Part shown: piece by piece, positions 28,016-36,795 of the stretch
How the letters are laid out: every line of letters begins with the position of its first letter
Position numbering within the stretch: position 1 is the first letter of the stretch
Notes under the pieces: model-generated
Database searches by the model: none
Told to the model about the DNA's origin: nothing
The model's input: the letters and a program-made list of their open reading frames with translations, nothing else
Made by a program: the position numbers and the translations under genes
Origin: Chengkuizengella sp. SCS-71B
GTDB taxonomy: Bacteria; Bacillota; Bacilli; Paenibacillales; KCTC-33759
NCBI RefSeq assembly: GCF_040100845.1
Contig: NZ_JAZHSH010000001.1
Span: 2,774,501 to 2,838,500, forward strand
Reading direction: 5' to 3'
DNA length: 64,000 bases

Positions 28016-29344
28016 TTATAATAAATCTGTTGCTAGCTGAGCCAGATGGGACCTTTCCCCTTTTTTTAGAGTAATATGACCACTCACCGCTTCATTTTTA
28101 AATCTTTCAACTACATGTGTTAAACCATTACTTGAAGCATCCAAATAAGGATGATCAATCTGTTCAGGATCACCCATTAAAACAATTTTACTTCCTTCAC
28201 CTACACGTGATAAGATGGTTTTTACTTCGTGTTTAGATAAATTTTGCGCTTCATCTATAATAATAAACTGATTTGGAATGGAACGTCCTCGTATATAGGT
28301 TAATGCTTCAACTTGAATACTTCCTAATCCAGCTAATATTTTGTCTAAATCGCCTGACTTTTTTGTATTAAATAAAAATTCAAGATTATCATAAATAGGC
28401 TGCATCCAAGGTCGTAATTTTTCTTCCTTTTCACCAGGTAGATACCCTAAATCCTTGCCCAAAGGTACAACCGGTCTTGCAATAAGCAATTTTTTATATT
28501 TATTCTCATCCTCTACTTTCAATAATCCAGAAGCAAGTCCCAGCAAAGTTTTACCTGTACCCGCCCTTCCTGTGATGGTTACAAGCGGAATGTCATCGTT
28601 TAATAGTAACTCTAAAACCATTCTTTGTTGTACGTTTCTTGCAGCAATTCCCCAAATCGGATCATTACTCAAATATAATGCGTCCAACTTTTTGACTTGC
28701 TCATCCACTTTTAAAAGAGCTGATTTCGAAGTTCCTAACTCATCTTTCAAAATTACAAATTCATGTGGATTCAGGTTATGTTTATCATTCAAATGATCAA
28801 TCGTTATATTTCGGAAAGTATAAAACTCATCTATAACTGAAGGATGTATATCCAGTGTATTATAACCTGTATAATCAGTTGTTTTTTCAAATCTATCAGA
28901 TAAATAGTCCTCTGCTTTAATACCCAAAACATCGGCTTTTATTCTTACAAGAGTGTCTTTGCTAACTAACACTACAGATTTAGGGTGTGATTTTTCTTCC
29001 TCCTCTAATTTATAATTTAATGCTACAGCCAATATACGGTTGTCATTATTTATTTCAGCAAATGTATTTTTCATTTTTAAAAAACTAAGATGATTGAGTT
29101 CTACTTTTAATCGACCACCATTTTCCAAAGTAATTCCTTCTTGAAGTTTTCCCTTTTCTCTAAATCCATCTAATACTCTCGATACATACCTAGCATTCCT
29201 TCCAATTTCATCAGCATTTCTTTTCTTTGAATCAATTTCCTCCAATACGATAGCTGGTACAATTACATCGTGTTCTAAAAAATTAAAAAGTGAGTTTGGA
29301 TCATGTAAAAGAACATTCGTATCTAACACATATATCTTTTTCAT
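28016..29344 (-). CDS. ylaK: PIN-PhoH fusion protein YlaK
   Basis: A 442-residue protein with an N-terminal PIN nuclease domain (residues 1-130; KIYVLDTNVLLHDP and the acidic residues of EEIDSKK) and a C-terminal PhoH P-loop ATPase domain (ITGRAGTGKTLLGLA Walker A, FIIIDEAQNLSKHEV Walker B). PIN-PhoH proteins act as RNA helicase/RNase in the cases studied. The equivalent B. subtilis gene ylaK lies in the same yla block. ATG 29344 is preceded by GGAGGAG. A second PhoH protein without the PIN domain is encoded at 56.7-57.7 kb. Confidence 0.92.
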   Translation of the reverse strand: MKKIYVLDTNVLLHDPNSLFNFLEHDVIVPAIVLEEIDSKKRNADEIGRNARYVSRVLDGFREKGKLQEGITLENGGRLKVELNHLSFLKMKNTFAEINNDNRILAVALNYKLEEEEKSHPKSVVLVSKDTLVRIKADVLGIKAEDYLSDRFEKTTDYTGYNTLDIHPSVIDEFYTFRNITIDHLNDKHNLNPHEFVILKDELGTSKSALLKVDEQVKKLDALYLSNDPIWGIAARNVQQRMVLELLLNDDIPLVTITGRAGTGKTLLGLASGLLKVEDENKYKKLLIARPVVPLGKDLGYLPGEKEEKLRPWMQPIYDNLEFLFNTKKSGDLDKILAGLGSIQVEALTYIRGRSIPNQFIIIDEAQNLSKHEVKTILSRVGEGSKIVLMGDPEQIDHPYLDASSNGLTHVVERFKNEAVSGHITLKKGERSHLAQLATDLL

Positions 29345-29502
29345 TTAAAAATCTCCTCCGATAAATATGTTCAAAGTAGGAAATACATAGATAACAATCT
29401 AGAGGACAAACTAAAAAATACACGCATTTAAAATCTCTTTTACTTGCGAAGGTTCATATTACAAGTAAAAAAAGTGAAAATTCACTGAAGGGAAGATTAA
29501 CG

Positions 29503-30045
29503 ATGAGAACCTTATTTTTGTTTATGAGTATATTGTGTATACTGTTTGGTTGTAGTCAACAATCTGAGAATTATTCTGATAAACAATCTGTCAAAGAGCT
29601 TCAAACTTCATCTGAAAATAAAAACATGAATAATGCAGAAGTGACAAAAAGATTAGAAACACTAACCCTGTCTATACCAGAAGTGAATGCAGCAAATATT
29701 GTAGTGTTTGGAGATACAGCACTTGTAGGTATAGATATTGATGGTTCGTTAGAAAGGGCTAAGGTTGGAAGTGTAAAATATTCTGTTGCTGAAGCATTAA
29801 GTAAAGATCCTTACGGTGCAAATGCAGTAATCACAGCGGACATGGATTTAAATGTTCGAATTAAAGAAATAAGAAATGATATCATGAAAGGTAAGCCAAT
29901 CTCTGGTTTTGCTGAAGAATTAGCTGATATTGTAGGTCGAGTCATGCCACAGTTTCCAAAAAATGCAATAAAAAATCAACGAAATAAGCAAATAAACAAA
30001 CCAAAGAGTGAGACAAATAATAATCAACTTAACTCTCATCAATAA
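29503..30045 (+). CDS. ylaJ: YhcN/YlaJ family sporulation lipoprotein
   Basis: A 180-residue lipoprotein: signal peptide with lipobox ILFGC (Cys17), a low-complexity Ser/Asn/Lys linker, and the YhcN/YlaJ domain (about residues 50-150; VNAANIVVFGDTALVGIDIDG, KYSVAEALSKDPYGANAVITAD). Family members are found in the spore inner membrane or coat fraction and YlaJ affects germination in some Bacilli. The tail is rich in Asn, Lys and Gln. It is divergent from ylaK and ends at a bidirectional terminator. Confidence 0.88.
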   Translation: MRTLFLFMSILCILFGCSQQSENYSDKQSVKELQTSSENKNMNNAEVTKRLETLTLSIPEVNAANIVVFGDTALVGIDIDGSLERAKVGSVKYSVAEALSKDPYGANAVITADMDLNVRIKEIRNDIMKGKPISGFAEELADIVGRVMPQFPKNAIKNQRNKQINKPKSETNNNQLNSHQ

Positions 30046-30174
30046 AAGATGGGTTAACCTAATATTAGACATATATGTAGTAAGTTGACTTAATAATACT
30101 TAAATATCATGTAAATAAAAGAAATGCTTAATAGCATGTTCTGGAAGAGGATATACTTTCCTCTCTCTAAACAA

Positions 30175-30211
30175 GAAAGGAGACTGGTTAAATTACCCAA
30201 TCTCCTTTTAC
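30175..30211 (+). terminator. Bidirectional terminator between ylaJ and the FMN-binding protein gene
   Basis: AAAGGAGACTGG pairs with CCCAATCTCCTTT (12 bp, one mismatch) and runs into T-rich sequence on the plus strand. It is shared by two convergent genes. Confidence 0.75.
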
Positions 30212-30664
30212 TTAGCTTTTTTTAATTGCTTCAAAAACCTGATTATCAAGCTTCTCTGCAGCCCTCTTATCATAGGTTTTTTCATATTCAGGTTCCGTAG
30301 AAATGCGTGCTCCGTAAAACATCACGTCTCTTATACTTTTTATTGATATCTCTATACAAGCTAATTTAAAAGGTACTTCTTCCATTTCTTCCGTAATAAT
30401 TTCAGCGGATCCAGAAATTTCATATACTGTAGTTGAAGCGAAGGTTGTTAAAGACACAAGTTTATTATTTTTTACGTTATTCACAATTCTAGAGCGTTGA
30501 TCAACGGCAAATCTAACTGTCTTTGTATCAATTGCATTAAGCCAAGAAATCACACTGCTTGTTGGTGAACCTGACTCATTATCCAACGTATGTAACAATA
30601 CTAATTTTTCTTTTTGGAGTTGAGAAAATATCGTTTCATTTAACTCGGTCAAAATATCAGTCAT
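30212..30664 (-). CDS. Pyridoxamine 5'-phosphate oxidase-like (FMN-binding split barrel) protein
   Basis: A 150-residue protein with the split-barrel pattern: KLVLLHTLDNESGSPTSSVISWLNAIDTKTVRFAVDQRSRIVNNVKNNKLVSLTTF, then YEISGSAEI. Such proteins bind FMN, F420 or haem; the substrate is unknown. In B. subtilis ylaL lies near ylaJ-ylaK and may be the counterpart, which I cannot confirm. ATG 30664 is preceded by AGGAGGG. The gene is first of no obvious operon, with the typA-ylaH block following in the same direction upstream. Confidence 0.75.
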   Translation of the reverse strand: MTDILTELNETIFSQLQKEKLVLLHTLDNESGSPTSSVISWLNAIDTKTVRFAVDQRSRIVNNVKNNKLVSLTTFASTTVYEISGSAEIITEEMEEVPFKLACIEISIKSIRDVMFYGARISTEPEYEKTYDKRAAEKLDNQVFEAIKKS

Positions 30665-30736
30665 TATTCAACCCTCCTATTTATATCTACATCTTAGGTA
30701 AATTATAACATAGGATATTTCATCAAACCATATAGA

Positions 30737-31012
30737 CTAATTATATTTGGGGTTTGAATTAATTTCTTCTAAAAGTTGATCCACTATTTCTCGATCAAAC
30801 TTTTTAGTTTTAACTTCATCTTTTTGAGTATACGTAACTTGGTACATCAAATCATCATCTGACAAACACATATCAATGTTTGTCAGATGGTGGTCTTCTA
30901 TAAGGATAGATTCAAAAAATTCTAGTGTTTTTAAAGCAGAGGCGTCATTTGGACGTGCTTTATAAACTACTTTCATTTGTAACCAGTTAAAAAAAGCGTC
31001 CTGTAAATTCAT
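30737..31012 (-). CDS. Hypothetical protein, 91 aa
   Basis: A small acidic soluble protein I do not recognise. It begins MNLQDAFFNWLQMKVVY and has a pattern of helix, then strands with IDMCLSDDDLMYQVTY, then a helix (REIVDQLLEEIN). It lies 30 bp downstream of ylaH on the same strand, where B. subtilis has ylaI, but it lacks the zinc-binding cysteines of YlaI and is not that protein. The Shine-Dalgarno is weak (AGGA). Likely co-transcribed with typA-ylaH. Confidence 0.7.
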   Translation of the reverse strand: MNLQDAFFNWLQMKVVYKARPNDASALKTLEFFESILIEDHHLTNIDMCLSDDDLMYQVTYTQKDEVKTKKFDREIVDQLLEEINSNPKYN

Positions 31013-31042
31013 AATTTAAACATTCCTATCTTTTTAAAACAT

Positions 31043-31357
31043 TTAATTTCTCTTTTTACGATCTTCAATAAAATAACGGATACGAACTGTGAACATGAGT
31101 GCAACTGCAATCATTAAACTTAAAATAATAGGTAATCCTACATCAATTTCAAATATTAATAAAATAAATGAAAAGAGTGCAATGATTGAATAAATAACCA
31201 AGTCTTTTAAAATTGGCAACTTTTTCACTCTAAACACTTTGTTAAACACATAAATAAGGCATATAAAAATAATAATATATTTATACCAATGGTCTTGAAT
31301 AAATGCTCCCCAATCAATGGGGGGTATATCTTTTGGTTCAGCTGTTAATAAAAACAT
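31043..31357 (-). CDS. ylaH: YlaH-like membrane protein
   Basis: A 104-residue protein with an N-terminal non-membrane part containing PPIDWGAFIQDHWYKY, then about three membrane helices and a basic tail (RYFIEDRKKRN). This matches the YlaH family (function unknown) and its position directly after typA matches B. subtilis ylaG-ylaH. Shine-Dalgarno AAGGAGGGG. The gap to typA is 34 bp. Confidence 0.85.
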   Translation of the reverse strand: MFLLTAEPKDIPPIDWGAFIQDHWYKYIIIFICLIYVFNKVFRVKKLPILKDLVIYSIIALFSFILLIFEIDVGLPIILSLMIAVALMFTVRIRYFIEDRKKRN

Positions 31358-31391
31358 CTAAACCCCTCCTTATTATAACAATCATTCATCA

Positions 31392-33233
31392 TCAAACATT
31401 AGCTTTTGCTAATTTACGATTTTTTTCGGCACGTTCACGTTCACTTTTATTTAAGATTTTTTTGCGTAAACGAATAGATTCCGGTGTGATTTCACAATAT
31501 TCATCTTCGTTCAAATATTCTAATGCTTCCTCTAATGAAAAAATACGTGGTGTTTTCATTTTGACTGTTTCTTCTTTATTAGCAGTACGAATATTATTTA
31601 GTGCTTTTTCCTTGCAAATATTTACAACTATATCATTGTCTCTTGTATGTTCACCAACAATCATACCTTCATAAATTTCTGTACCAGGTTTTAAGAATAA
31701 AGTTCCACGATCCTCAACATTCAAGATACCATATAATTTACTTACTCCAGTTTCTGTAGAGACCAATACACCTTTTTGTCTCCCACCAACACCTTGACCA
31801 GCATATGGTGCATATCGTTCAAAGGAGTGATTCATAATTCCATACCCACGAGTCATTGTTAAAAATTCTGTCCCATACCCAATTAACCCTCTTGCTGGAA
31901 TCATAAATTCTAGACGTACTTGACCATTTCCATTATTGATCATATTCTGCATTTCAGCTTTACGTGTTCCCAGACTTTCCATTACAGCACCCATGCTTTC
32001 CTCAGGAACGTCAATTAAAAGATGTTCCATTGGCTCACATTTTACACCATCAATTTCCTTAATGATGACTTCAGGTTTAGAAACTTGTAACTCAAAACCT
32101 TCTCTTCGCATATTTTCGATCAGAATTCCTAAGTGAAGTTCTCCTCTTCCTGATACGATGAATGCATCTGGACTATCTGTGTCTTCTACTTTTAAACTTA
32201 CATCTGTTTCAATTTCTTTATACAATCTTTCTCTAAGTTTACTTGATGTTACATATTTTCCTTCTTTACCTGCAAAAGGACTGTTATTTACTAAAAATGT
32301 CATTTGAAGGGTTGGCTCATCAATTTTAAGCACAGGAAGAGCTTCAGGATTAGCAGGATCTGCAATCGTTTCACCAATGTTGATATCCTTAATACCAGCG
32401 ATGGCAATAATATCACCCGCACCAGCTTCTTGAATCTCAACTCGTTTTAATCCTTGGAAACCAAACAATTTTTCAATCCGCGCTTGTTTATGTTTTCCTT
32501 CTCTATTGATGACGGTCACAACTTGACCTTGCGAAATTTTACCACGATTTACTCTGCCTACACCAATTCGACCTAAATATTCATTATAATCCATCAAAGT
32601 TACTAAAAATTGTAATGGTTCATCAACACTCTCTTTTGGAGAAGGTATATGTTCTGTAATCGTTTCAAACATAGAAAGCATATTATCTTCTTGTTTATCC
32701 GCATCTAAACTTGAAGTTCCTTGTAATGCTGAAGCATAAACTACTGGAAAATCTAGCTGTTCATCTGAAGCTTCAAGCTCAATAAACAACTCTAATACCT
32801 CGTCAATTACTTCTGCAGGGCGAGCATTTGGACGATCAATCTTATTTAAAACGACGATAGGTGTTAAGTTTTGTTCCAAAGCTTTTTTGAGTACAAATTT
32901 AGTCTGAGGCATACAACCTTCAAAAGCATCAACGACTAATAATACACCATCAACCATTTTCATTATTCGTTCTACTTCACCACCAAAGTCAGAGTGTCCT
33001 GGTGTATCTACGATGTTAATTAAATAATCTTTATATTCAATGGCTGTATTTTTTGCAAGGATTGTAATTCCACGTTCTCTTTCCAAGTCATTAGAATCCA
33101 TCATTCTATCCTGAATCGCTTCGTTTTCACGAAAAACACCTGACTGCTGTAATAATTTATCAACTAATGTCGTTTTCCCGTGATCAACATGAGCAATAAT
33201 TGCAATATTTCTGATCATTTCTCTGTTAAACAT
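31392..33233 (-). CDS. typA: Ribosome-associated translational GTPase TypA/BipA
   Basis: A 613-residue GTPase of the BipA family. It has the G1 motif AHVDHGKTT, switch region RERGITI, G3 [13 protein letters not shown]4 NKIDRP, then EF-G-like domains II, III and V and the BipA-specific C-terminal domain ([20 protein letters not shown]). BipA binds the ribosome and assists 50S assembly, especially in cold and stress. Start ATG 33233 with GGAGGG 11 bases away; an in-frame Met six codons later is possible. Head of the typA-ylaH-(31.0-kb gene) unit. Confidence 0.96.
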   Translation of the reverse strand: MFNREMIRNIAIIAHVDHGKTTLVDKLLQQSGVFRENEAIQDRMMDSNDLERERGITILAKNTAIEYKDYLINIVDTPGHSDFGGEVERIMKMVDGVLLVVDAFEGCMPQTKFVLKKALEQNLTPIVVLNKIDRPNARPAEVIDEVLELFIELEASDEQLDFPVVYASALQGTSSLDADKQEDNMLSMFETITEHIPSPKESVDEPLQFLVTLMDYNEYLGRIGVGRVNRGKISQGQVVTVINREGKHKQARIEKLFGFQGLKRVEIQEAGAGDIIAIAGIKDINIGETIADPANPEALPVLKIDEPTLQMTFLVNNSPFAGKEGKYVTSSKLRERLYKEIETDVSLKVEDTDSPDAFIVSGRGELHLGILIENMRREGFELQVSKPEVIIKEIDGVKCEPMEHLLIDVPEESMGAVMESLGTRKAEMQNMINNGNGQVRLEFMIPARGLIGYGTEFLTMTRGYGIMNHSFERYAPYAGQGVGGRQKGVLVSTETGVSKLYGILNVEDRGTLFLKPGTEIYEGMIVGEHTRDNDIVVNICKEKALNNIRTANKEETVKMKTPRIFSLEEALEYLNEDEYCEITPESIRLRKKILNKSERERAEKNRKLAKANV

Positions 33234-33305
33234 GTTTGTTTATTCCCTCCACTGTATAATAACAATCTATATGAGTTCAACATAAAATTGTTAATTTTTT
33301 TCACA

Positions 33306-33336
33306 AAATAAGCGTCGGACATACTCCGACGCTTTA
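33306..33336 (-). terminator. Terminator after the 33.4-kb membrane protein gene
   Basis: AAGCGTCGGA and TCCGACGCTT form a perfect 10-bp GC-rich stem with a 5-base loop, followed on the minus strand by ATTTTG. It isolates typA from the gene upstream of it. Confidence 0.75.
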
Positions 33337-33384
33337 AGCTAAATACATTATATTATGTGGAACAATAAAAAGCAATATTTTAAA

Positions 33385-33858
33385 TTATCTTCTCCCGAAA
33401 ATTAACCAAGATCCAAATACAATTAAAATACCTGCTAAAATGTAAATACCTATCTTATACAATAGTGTAAATGACATGAACACAATGGATATGATTGTTA
33501 ATACAATTCCAGCTGTAAGTGCATCTTTTGGATTTTGTCTGCTAAAGAAATAATATTCGAACAAACCAACCGCAACACCAAAAATAAATATCGGCCATAA
33601 ATACTGTAAATAATGCCAACTCGTAATATTTAGAAACAAAAACAATAATCCATAAGTACCAAGAATACCACCTGGAATTAGAACACCGGATGGAAAGGTC
33701 CTAATGAAATATAATACATGAAATACAATTGACACAAAGATAAATATAAACGGCCATGAGAAATCAAACACAAAATCAAAGGTATTTAATTTGAATAAAA
33801 TTAATACGATTCCTATTGCGATAATGAGTAAACCTATTGTTGCTCGATTCCTTTCCAT
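33385..33858 (-). CDS. Polytopic membrane protein, LiaI/LiaF-TM (DUF5668)-like
   Basis: A 157-residue protein with about six closely packed hydrophobic segments separated by short loops, beginning ATIGLLIIAIGIVLILFKLN and with the SWPFIFIFVSI and LWPIFIFGVAVGLFEYYF segments. The pattern of paired helices with internal Trp-Pro resembles the LiaI/LiaF transmembrane domain family (DUF5668), found in envelope-stress modules, but no LiaRS genes are nearby. The start has GAGAGG upstream. Function not known. Confidence 0.65.
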   Translation of the reverse strand: MERNRATIGLLIIAIGIVLILFKLNTFDFVFDFSWPFIFIFVSIVFHVLYFIRTFPSGVLIPGGILGTYGLLFLFLNITSWHYLQYLWPIFIFGVAVGLFEYYFFSRQNPKDALTAGIVLTIISIVFMSFTLLYKIGIYILAGILIVFGSWLIFGRR

Positions 33859-33961
33859 AACGTATATTACCTCTCAAAATGATTTTATTTGAATTTACAA
33901 TAAACGATTCACCTTTAATTATATACGATATCCTTAGTAAATAGTTGCATTATTATTGCTT

Positions 33962-34612
33962 TTATCTCTTCTTAGAAAATAATAATCCTGCTAATAGTAC
34001 AACTGAAGTACAAAAAGCAGGAATAAACCAATGTACTGAATGGTGAGCATCTCTAAGCAGTTCAACCGCTTTTTGATCATTTAATAACATTTCACCTGCA
34101 GTATACCCCAATATACCTGCACCAAGATAAACTAATATGGTATATTTCTCTAGCAATTTCATAAACACCGTGCTGCCCCAAACGATTAATGGTATACTCA
34201 TTCCTATTCCCAAAAATAATAATACATAATCATCTTGCGCTATTGCAGCTATGGCTAACACATTATCTAAACTCATCACGAAATCAGCAACGACAATGGT
34301 CCAAATCGCTGCTCCAAGTGAAAAAACCTCTTTGACAGAATGGTCACTATCATTGATTAGAAGAGCAATAGCAATGTACAACAAAAGTCCTGATCCAATG
34401 GCCTGTATATATGGAATATCCAGAAGAAAAACGGCACCTACAGTTAAAGCTAATCTAAGAATAACTGCACCCAAGGCTCCCCACCACACTGCTTTTTTTT
34501 GCTGTTGTTGTGGAAGGTTTTTACTTGCTAATGCAATAACTATTGCATTGTCTCCACTTAGTACAATATTAATAACAATGATTTCTACCATAATAAATAT
34601 ATTTTCTACCAC
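33962..34612 (-). CDS. TerC/YjbE family integral membrane protein (copy 1)
   Basis: A 216-residue, seven-helix TerC family protein. The two Asp-containing motifs expected for metal handling are present: NIVLSGDNAIVIALASKNLP near residue 15 and ADFVMSLDNVLAIAAIA near 110. TerC proteins of Bacilli have been linked to manganese export and loading of secreted metalloenzymes. The start is GTG 34612 with AGGTGG eight bases away. It is divergent from a second TerC gene (copy 2) that has a Mn-sensing riboswitch; I see no riboswitch on this side. Confidence 0.88.
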   Translation of the reverse strand: MVENIFIMVEIIVINIVLSGDNAIVIALASKNLPQQQQKKAVWWGALGAVILRLALTVGAVFLLDIPYIQAIGSGLLLYIAIALLINDSDHSVKEVFSLGAAIWTIVVADFVMSLDNVLAIAAIAQDDYVLLFLGIGMSIPLIVWGSTVFMKLLEKYTILVYLGAGILGYTAGEMLLNDQKAVELLRDAHHSVHWFIPAFCTSVVLLAGLLFSKKR

Positions 34613-34693
34613 TCATTACACCACCTATTACAGTTTGTACATGTTTATTCAATTAAAAGAGATTCATGTATTAAAGTTGTCCTTTGATTTTCT

Positions 34694-34723
34694 TGACGAA
34701 TAAATTATCATTCATTTATAATG
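34694..34723 (+). promoter_or_regulatory. SigA-type promoter of the riboswitch-controlled terC gene
   Basis: TTGACG (34694-34699) and TATAAT (34718-34723) are 18 bp apart. The start site expected near 34730 lies just before the riboswitch aptamer. A second TATAAT at 34727-34732 has no well-spaced -35. Confidence 0.75.
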
Positions 34724-34734
34724 GTTATAATGAG

Positions 34735-34853
34735 TTTAGGGGAGTAGCTGTCACAGCAAAGTCGTCATTTCGGGAAAAATTTTCCCCGGCTTTGTTGGCA
34801 ACAATACGTTGTTAGCAAGACCTTTACCAATACCATGGTAAGGGTCTTTTTGT
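34735..34853 (+). promoter_or_regulatory. yybP-ykoY (manganese) riboswitch with terminator
   Basis: The leader has the aptamer signatures GGGGAGTAGCTG at 34739-34750, a central helix (CAAAG ... CTTTG) and the closing TTAGCAAGACCTTTA at about 34812-34826. The family senses Mn2+ and turns genes on. The last bases of the aptamer (GACCTTTACC) also pair with GGTAAGGGTC to form a terminator followed by a T-run (34818-34853). The two structures share bases, so Mn binding should favour the aptamer and let transcription reach the TerC gene. Mechanism inferred from the known family; I did not fold it. Confidence 0.9.
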
Positions 34854-34894
34854 TTGACTCTTACGATGAATAAAACTGAAGGAGCGTACAAGGA

Positions 34895-35587
34895 ATGGAT
34901 TTTTTAACGTTTGAATTTATCTCTGCACTAATCACCATTATTTTTATTGATTTAGTTTTGGCTGGTGACAACGCAATTGTGATTGGCTTAGCTGCAAGAA
35001 ACTTACCAAAAAACCAACAGAAAAAAGTAGTCATTTTAGGAACGATAGGTGCTGTAGGTATACGTATTGTTGCAACGGTATTTGTTGTTTGGTTGCTAAA
35101 AGTTCCATGGTTGTTATTTGTTGGGGGGCTGCTGTTGATATGGATCGCTTATAAACTTTTAGTTGAAGATAATGATCATGACGTGAATGCTGCAAAAGGT
35201 CTGTGGTCAGCAGTTTGGACCATTGTCATTGCGGATGCATCAATGGGATTTGATAATGTTATTGCTGTGGCAGGTGCAGCAGAAGGGGAATTTATTCTTG
35301 TTATTCTAGGATTAATCATTAGTGTCCCAATCATCGTCTGGGGAAGTACTTTGTTTATAAAACTAATTGATCGTTATCCTATTATTATTTATTTCGGATC
35401 AGGTATCTTAGCTTACACAGCAGCTAAAATGATAACAGATGAACCGAAGCTAGTACACTATTTTGAAAACAATATTGCGCTAAAATGGACAGTTGTTATT
35501 GCAATAGTTATCGGTGTAATTGCATTAGGTAAGCTAGTTAATATGAGCAAAGAAAAAAAGAGAGCCCAGTTAACAGGCTCAGAATAA
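34895..35587 (+). CDS. TerC/YjbE family membrane protein under Mn riboswitch (copy 2)
   Basis: A 230-residue, seven-helix protein of the TerC family with the conserved acidic motifs DLVLAGDNAIVIGLAARNLP and ADASMGFDNVIAVAGAA, and a basic tail (SKEKKRAQ). The yybP-ykoY riboswitch in its leader points to manganese-induced expression and a role in Mn2+ efflux, as for YkoY/MeeY-type proteins. The last nine bases overlap the convergent thiI stop region. It is the paralogue of the divergent copy at 34.0-34.6 kb. Shine-Dalgarno AAGGAG. Confidence 0.9.
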   Translation: MDFLTFEFISALITIIFIDLVLAGDNAIVIGLAARNLPKNQQKKVVILGTIGAVGIRIVATVFVVWLLKVPWLLFVGGLLLIWIAYKLLVEDNDHDVNAAKGLWSAVWTIVIADASMGFDNVIAVAGAAEGEFILVILGLIISVPIIVWGSTLFIKLIDRYPIIIYFGSGILAYTAAKMITDEPKLVHYFENNIALKWTVVIAIVIGVIALGKLVNMSKEKKRAQLTGSE

Positions 35588-36781
35588 ATGATTTAGTTTT
35601 TCTTCTTCTTGATTAGAAACGATGATGGTTTCCGTATTTTCTACTGCTTCTTCAATACTTTGCGGAAGCCATTCCATCGATTCTTCAATTCTTTCAACTA
35701 ATCCTAAATTTGGGTTTGTAGCTGGATTTTTCGGTAGAAATATAGTACAGCAATCTTCATAAGGAAGTATGGAGGTTTCAAATGTATTTATTTCTTGAGC
35801 AATTTTAATAATTTCGTTTTTATCCATTGTAATTAAAGGGCGTAAGATTGGCATTCCAGTCGCACGACCAATAACATTCAAGCTAGATAAAGTTTGACTC
35901 GCTACCTGACCTAAATTATCCCCAGTAATAATACCTAGATTGTCATTTTTCTCAGCAAGTTTTTCTGTAATTCTGAGCATCGCTCTTCTCATGAATGTGA
36001 TGATCAAATTCTTTCTAGCATGTTCATTAAACTGCGTTTGAATTTCTGTAAACGGTACGATATGCAGTCTCATTTTCCCAGAGTAATTCGTTAATTGCTT
36101 TGCTAATTCAATTACTTTTTGTTTAGCACGTTCGCTAGTAAATGGTGCACTATGAAAGTGAACTGCTTCTAATTTTATTCCACGTTTCATGGCAAGATAA
36201 CCAGCAACAGGGCTATCAATTCCCCCTGACAACATTAACATTGATTTACCGCTGCTTCCAAGTGGAAAACCACCCAGTCCTTGTATTGTCTCTGAATAAA
36301 TAAATGTACCCTCTTCTCTTACTTCTACTTTTAAAATTACATCTGGTTCATGGACATTTACTTTTAATTCTGGAGTATGATGTAATACGTATCCCCCAAT
36401 TAGGTGATTAAGCTCTTGTGAGTCATGTGGAAAATGTTTATAAGCTCTTCGAACATTAACTTTAAAAGTCTTTGGTTTTGGTGACACTTTATTCATTAAC
36501 TCTAGACTTACTTCTCTCATTGCTTTAAGTTCAGTGTCTACTTTTTTTACAGGACTAAATGAAACAAGCCCAAATATTTTTTTTAATTGTTCAGCAATGC
36601 CTTCAAATGGCTCTTCATTTAATTGAATATATACCCTACCATAGTTCTTAATAACTTTTATATTAGGATATGATTTCAAAAAATCACGAATATGAGTAAG
36701 AACTCGATTCTCAAATACGTTTCGATTTCTACCTTTAAGTGTTAGTTCTCCCAAACGCAGTAATATATAATCTGGCTTCAT
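35579..36781 (-). CDS. thiI: tRNA 4-thiouridine synthase ThiI
   Basis: A 400-residue enzyme that makes 4-thiouridine at tRNA position 8 and can contribute to thiamine thiazole synthesis. It has an N-terminal ferredoxin-like region, a THUMP domain (about residues 60-165) and the PP-loop ATPase motif SGGIDSPVAGYLA near 185. As in B. subtilis there is no C-terminal rhodanese domain; sulfur comes from the neighbouring cysteine desulfurase encoded 15 bp upstream. The stop overlaps the end of the convergent terC gene by nine bases, leaving no room for a terminator. Confidence 0.95.
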   Translation of the reverse strand: MKPDYILLRLGELTLKGRNRNVFENRVLTHIRDFLKSYPNIKVIKNYGRVYIQLNEEPFEGIAEQLKKIFGLVSFSPVKKVDTELKAMREVSLELMNKVSPKPKTFKVNVRRAYKHFPHDSQELNHLIGGYVLHHTPELKVNVHEPDVILKVEVREEGTFIYSETIQGLGGFPLGSSGKSMLMLSGGIDSPVAGYLAMKRGIKLEAVHFHSAPFTSERAKQKVIELAKQLTNYSGKMRLHIVPFTEIQTQFNEHARKNLIITFMRRAMLRITEKLAEKNDNLGIITGDNLGQVASQTLSSLNVIGRATGMPILRPLITMDKNEIIKIAQEINTFETSILPYEDCCTIFLPKNPATNPNLGLVERIEESMEWLPQSIEEAVENTETIIVSNQEEEKLNHLF

Positions 36782-36795
36782 TTTATGATTTCCCC

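Noticed and set aside
28455-28796. Plus-strand open frame of 113 residues inside ylaK
   Set aside because: Antisense shadow of the PhoH domain; no Shine-Dalgarno.
34251-34703. Plus-strand open frame of 150 residues overlapping terC copy 1 and its upstream region
   Set aside because: Antisense to terC copy 1, with no translation signal.
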